Shown here in pieces: positions 50,234-51,844 of a DNA stretch of 51,844 bases (within the stretch, counting starts at the first letter, position 1; each line of letters starts with the position of its first letter). This DNA comes from Candidatus Cloacimonadota bacterium (GTDB taxonomy: Bacteria > Cloacimonadota > Cloacimonadia > Cloacimonadales > Cloacimonadaceae): NCBI GenBank assembly GCA_029561955.1, contig JAKQWO010000075.1, forward strand, positions 1-51,844, written 5' to 3'. Both the position numbers and the translations under genes were made by a program. The notes under the pieces were generated by a model, which was not told the origin of the DNA, ran no database searches, and was given only the letters and a program-made list of their open reading frames with translations.

Positions 50234-51616
50234 ATGATGAAAAACTTAGTTATCTTTCTCGTGCTCGGCCTCTTAGCCGTAGGTTTAGTCGCCTCGGATA
50301 TCGAAGGCCAATGGTATGGAGTTTTGGACGCTATGGGCACACAGCTTACCCTGGTCGTCCATGTAAACAAGAGTGACACAGGGCTGTCTGTCAGCCTGGA
50401 TAGCCCGGATCAGGGTGCCTTCGATATCGCCGCTGATAATGCGTCTTTTAGCGATGGAACCTTTGAATTTTCGATAGGTAGCATTATGGCAAGCTACAAG
50501 GGAACCTTGAAGGATGGAGTGATAGAAGGCATTTTTATTCAGTCCGGTTTTGAGGCACCTCTGCAGCTTTCACGTGAAGAAGTGGAAAGGAAGCCATATC
50601 CCGAAAAATACCAGGAACCCAAAGAGCCATATCCTTACCTTCAAGAAGAGGTGAGCTTTGTAAACGAAAAAGCCGGCATCACCTTGCGTGGCACGCTCAC
50701 CATCCCGCAGGTGAAAGGCAAATTCCCCGCAGTGGTCTTGGTTTCGGGCAGCGGGCCTCAAGACCGCAATGAAGAGCTTCTCGGCCACAAACCATTTTTG
50801 GTGCTCTCAGATTATCTCACCCGCCACGGGATCATGGTTTTGCGCTATGATGATCGTGGAACTGCAGAATCCGAGGGCGACCACAGCACCGCTACCACGC
50901 ATGACTTTGCAGATGATGCTTTAGCTGCGGTGGCTTTTCTCAAAAAACATCCCCAAGCCTCCATGGTGGGCATCATCGGCCATAGTGAAGGCGGCATCAT
51001 CGCTCCCATTGCCGCAACTAAAGACAAAGACATCGACTTCCTCGTCCTTTTAGCTGGCTCCGGTGTGCGTGGTAGAGAACTGCTGATCCAGCAAGAAGCA
51101 GATATCAAGCGCTCCATGGGTGTTTCAGATGAAGAGGTTGTGACAGCGGAGTTTGATCTCAAGCTCTATAATTTGGTCTTGGAAGACACAGATCTTGAGA
51201 CAAAGCAGAAGCGTCTGGAAGAGCTCATCGCTGAGGAATTTAAAAAAGACCCCAAATTTGGTTCCGGTGCCACAGCAGAACAGCTCAAAGCAGGCATTGA
51301 GGCACAGCTATTCAGCCCTTGGATGCAGAACTTTATCCGCATGGATCCAAGCGAATACCTGCAACAGCTCACCATCCCCGTCTTTGCTGTAAATGGAAGT
51401 TCGGATACGCAAGTTGCCGCCTCTGTAAATCTTAAAGCCATCTCGGATGCCCTCACCAAAGCAGGTAACAAACAGTTTAAAACCAAGGAATATCCCAAGC
51501 TAAATCACCTCTTCCAAACCTGTGAAACCGGCAGCCCCAACGAATATGCCCAGATAGCTGAAACCTTCAACGAAGAAGTGATGAGCGACATCGTAAAGTG
51601 GATCATGGAAAGATGA
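50234..51616 (+). CDS. Secreted alpha/beta hydrolase
   Basis: A 460-residue exported hydrolase. A signal peptide (~1-21, 'LVIFLVLGLLAVGLVASD') is followed by an N-terminal beta-rich domain of ~110 residues, then a serine hydrolase fold (~140-460). 'VVLVSGSGPQDRNEE' is the oxyanion region, 'VLRYDDRGTAES' follows it, the nucleophile elbow is 'IIGHSEGG' (Ser near 251), and 'NHLFQ' near 425 carries the likely catalytic His, with 'NGSSDTQV' supplying the Asp. Substrate unknown; similar proteins act as esterases or peptidases. AAGGAG precedes an ATGATG; the second ATG (50237) has the better spacing. It is divergent from the regulator gene at 50071. Confidence 0.9.
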   Translation: MMKNLVIFLVLGLLAVGLVASDIEGQWYGVLDAMGTQLTLVVHVNKSDTGLSVSLDSPDQGAFDIAADNASFSDGTFEFSIGSIMASYKGTLKDGVIEGIFIQSGFEAPLQLSREEVERKPYPEKYQEPKEPYPYLQEEVSFVNEKAGITLRGTLTIPQVKGKFPAVVLVSGSGPQDRNEELLGHKPFLVLSDYLTRHGIMVLRYDDRGTAESEGDHSTATTHDFADDALAAVAFLKKHPQASMVGIIGHSEGGIIAPIAATKDKDIDFLVLLAGSGVRGRELLIQQEADIKRSMGVSDEEVVTAEFDLKLYNLVLEDTDLETKQKRLEELIAEEFKKDPKFGSGATAEQLKAGIEAQLFSPWMQNFIRMDPSEYLQQLTIPVFAVNGSSDTQVAASVNLKAISDALTKAGNKQFKTKEYPKLNHLFQTCETGSPNEYAQIAETFNEEVMSDIVKWIMER

Positions 51617-51664
51617 TAGCTTAACCATTTGCAGTTGTGCGATAGCTATGTTGCATCTTAAGTA

Positions 51665-51690
51665 AAGAGCCAGGTGAGAACTTGGCTCTT
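51665..51690 (+). terminator. Hairpin after the alpha/beta hydrolase gene (terminator-like)
   Basis: AAGAGCCA and TGGCTCTT form an 8-bp perfect stem (one more G-T pair possible) around ~9 nt, 48 nt after the stop codon. The following bases (CTATTAG) are a weak T-run, so termination may be inefficient or bidirectional. Confidence 0.45.
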
Positions 51691-51799
51691 CTATTAGAAT
51701 TCTAGATCCCAATGATGCGATAGACAATTTCCTTGAGGATGAGCTTTTGTCCCGCCGCGCCCAACTGCTTGGGAGGTTTGATGGCTGTTTGTAATGTTT

Positions 51800-51839
51800 A
51801 GCGACCGCCTGTGCCACTTGGTCGCTTTGGCAAGCGACC
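51800..51839. repeat. Cluster of GCGACC/GGTCGC palindromes at the window edge
   Basis: AGCGACC (51800-51806), GGTCGCTT (51820-51827) and AAGCGACC (51832-51839) follow each other. The last two form an 8-bp perfect hairpin with a TGGC loop, and the first can pair with the middle one instead. It may be a structured element continuing beyond the window. Confidence 0.5.
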
Positions 51840-51844
51840 ATACC

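Noticed and set aside
51500-51841. 113-codon leftward frame at the right edge
   Set aside because: Mostly antisense to the alpha/beta hydrolase gene; no family features.
51700-51844. Short leftward stretch reading 'IKPPKQLGAAGQKLILKEI', faintly like a phage terminase small subunit end
   Set aside because: Only ~28 codons between stops, without a start; too short to call a remnant.

Overview
The window looks like a chromosome segment of a Gram-negative, meso-diaminopimelate bacterium, most likely of the phylum Cloacimonadota (WWE1, 'Candidatus Cloacimonas' relatives). This assignment is an inference. It rests on very large secreted proteins with a C-terminal 'LHGNYPNPFNP' FlgD-like sorting domain, outer-membrane barrel proteins, a dcw cluster with a MurE-MurF fusion, and tight ATGA-overlapping operons with AGGAG ribosome sites. 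No rRNA, CRISPR array, prophage or intact insertion sequence was seen.

Layout. 1-792 (-): N-terminal part of a secreted protein that continues out of the window. 1329-5449 (+): coupled operon of umuC, yigZ, a ChaN-like haem/iron protein, a MEMO1-family protein and an AMMECR1-family protein. 5492-5824 (+): four tRNAs (Gly, Cys, Leu, Gly). 6166-7538 (+): HAD phosphatase and a ParA/MinD-like P-loop ATPase. 7542-10575 (-): outer-membrane barrel, SDR epimerase, tRNA-Val and tRNA-Pro. 10672-14390 (-): two half-transporters forming an asymmetric heterodimeric ABC exporter, and a second tRNA-Pro. 14585-19003 (-): a 1472-residue secreted multidomain protein. 19455-35823 (-): the division and cell-wall cluster, read as mraZ-rsmH-ftsL-ftsI-murE/F-mraY-murD-ftsW-murG-murC-ftsQ-ftsA-ftsZ, ending at a strong terminator. 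36666-41199 (+): a degenerate gene fragment and a second giant secreted protein split by one in-frame TGA. 41221-50071 (-): an operon reading a 1425-residue STAND/TPR/GAF/sigma-54 activator, a DinG-like exonuclease-helicase, murB and a lone ABC permease. 50234-51616 (+): a secreted alpha/beta hydrolase.

How it fits together. MraZ can autoregulate the wall cluster through the 10-bp-period repeats upstream of it. RsmH, FtsL, FtsI, FtsW, FtsQ, FtsA and FtsZ build the divisome. MurC, MurD and MurE/F make the UDP-MurNAc-pentapeptide, and MraY and MurG make lipid I and lipid II. MurB, normally in or near this cluster, sits about 7 kb away behind dinG.

The most unusual observations are: (1) a ~91-bp palindromic repeat lying inside the translated 5' part of murG, with a second copy in the mraZ upstream region; (2) a single TGA splitting an otherwise intact ~1430-codon gene; (3) a probable ATC start codon for murB; (4) a STAND-TPR-GAF-sigma-54 fusion regulator; (5) a well-formed MraZ operator; and (6) an exporter pair whose nucleotide-binding motifs are asymmetric. 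All functional statements come from reading motifs by eye; no database search was run.
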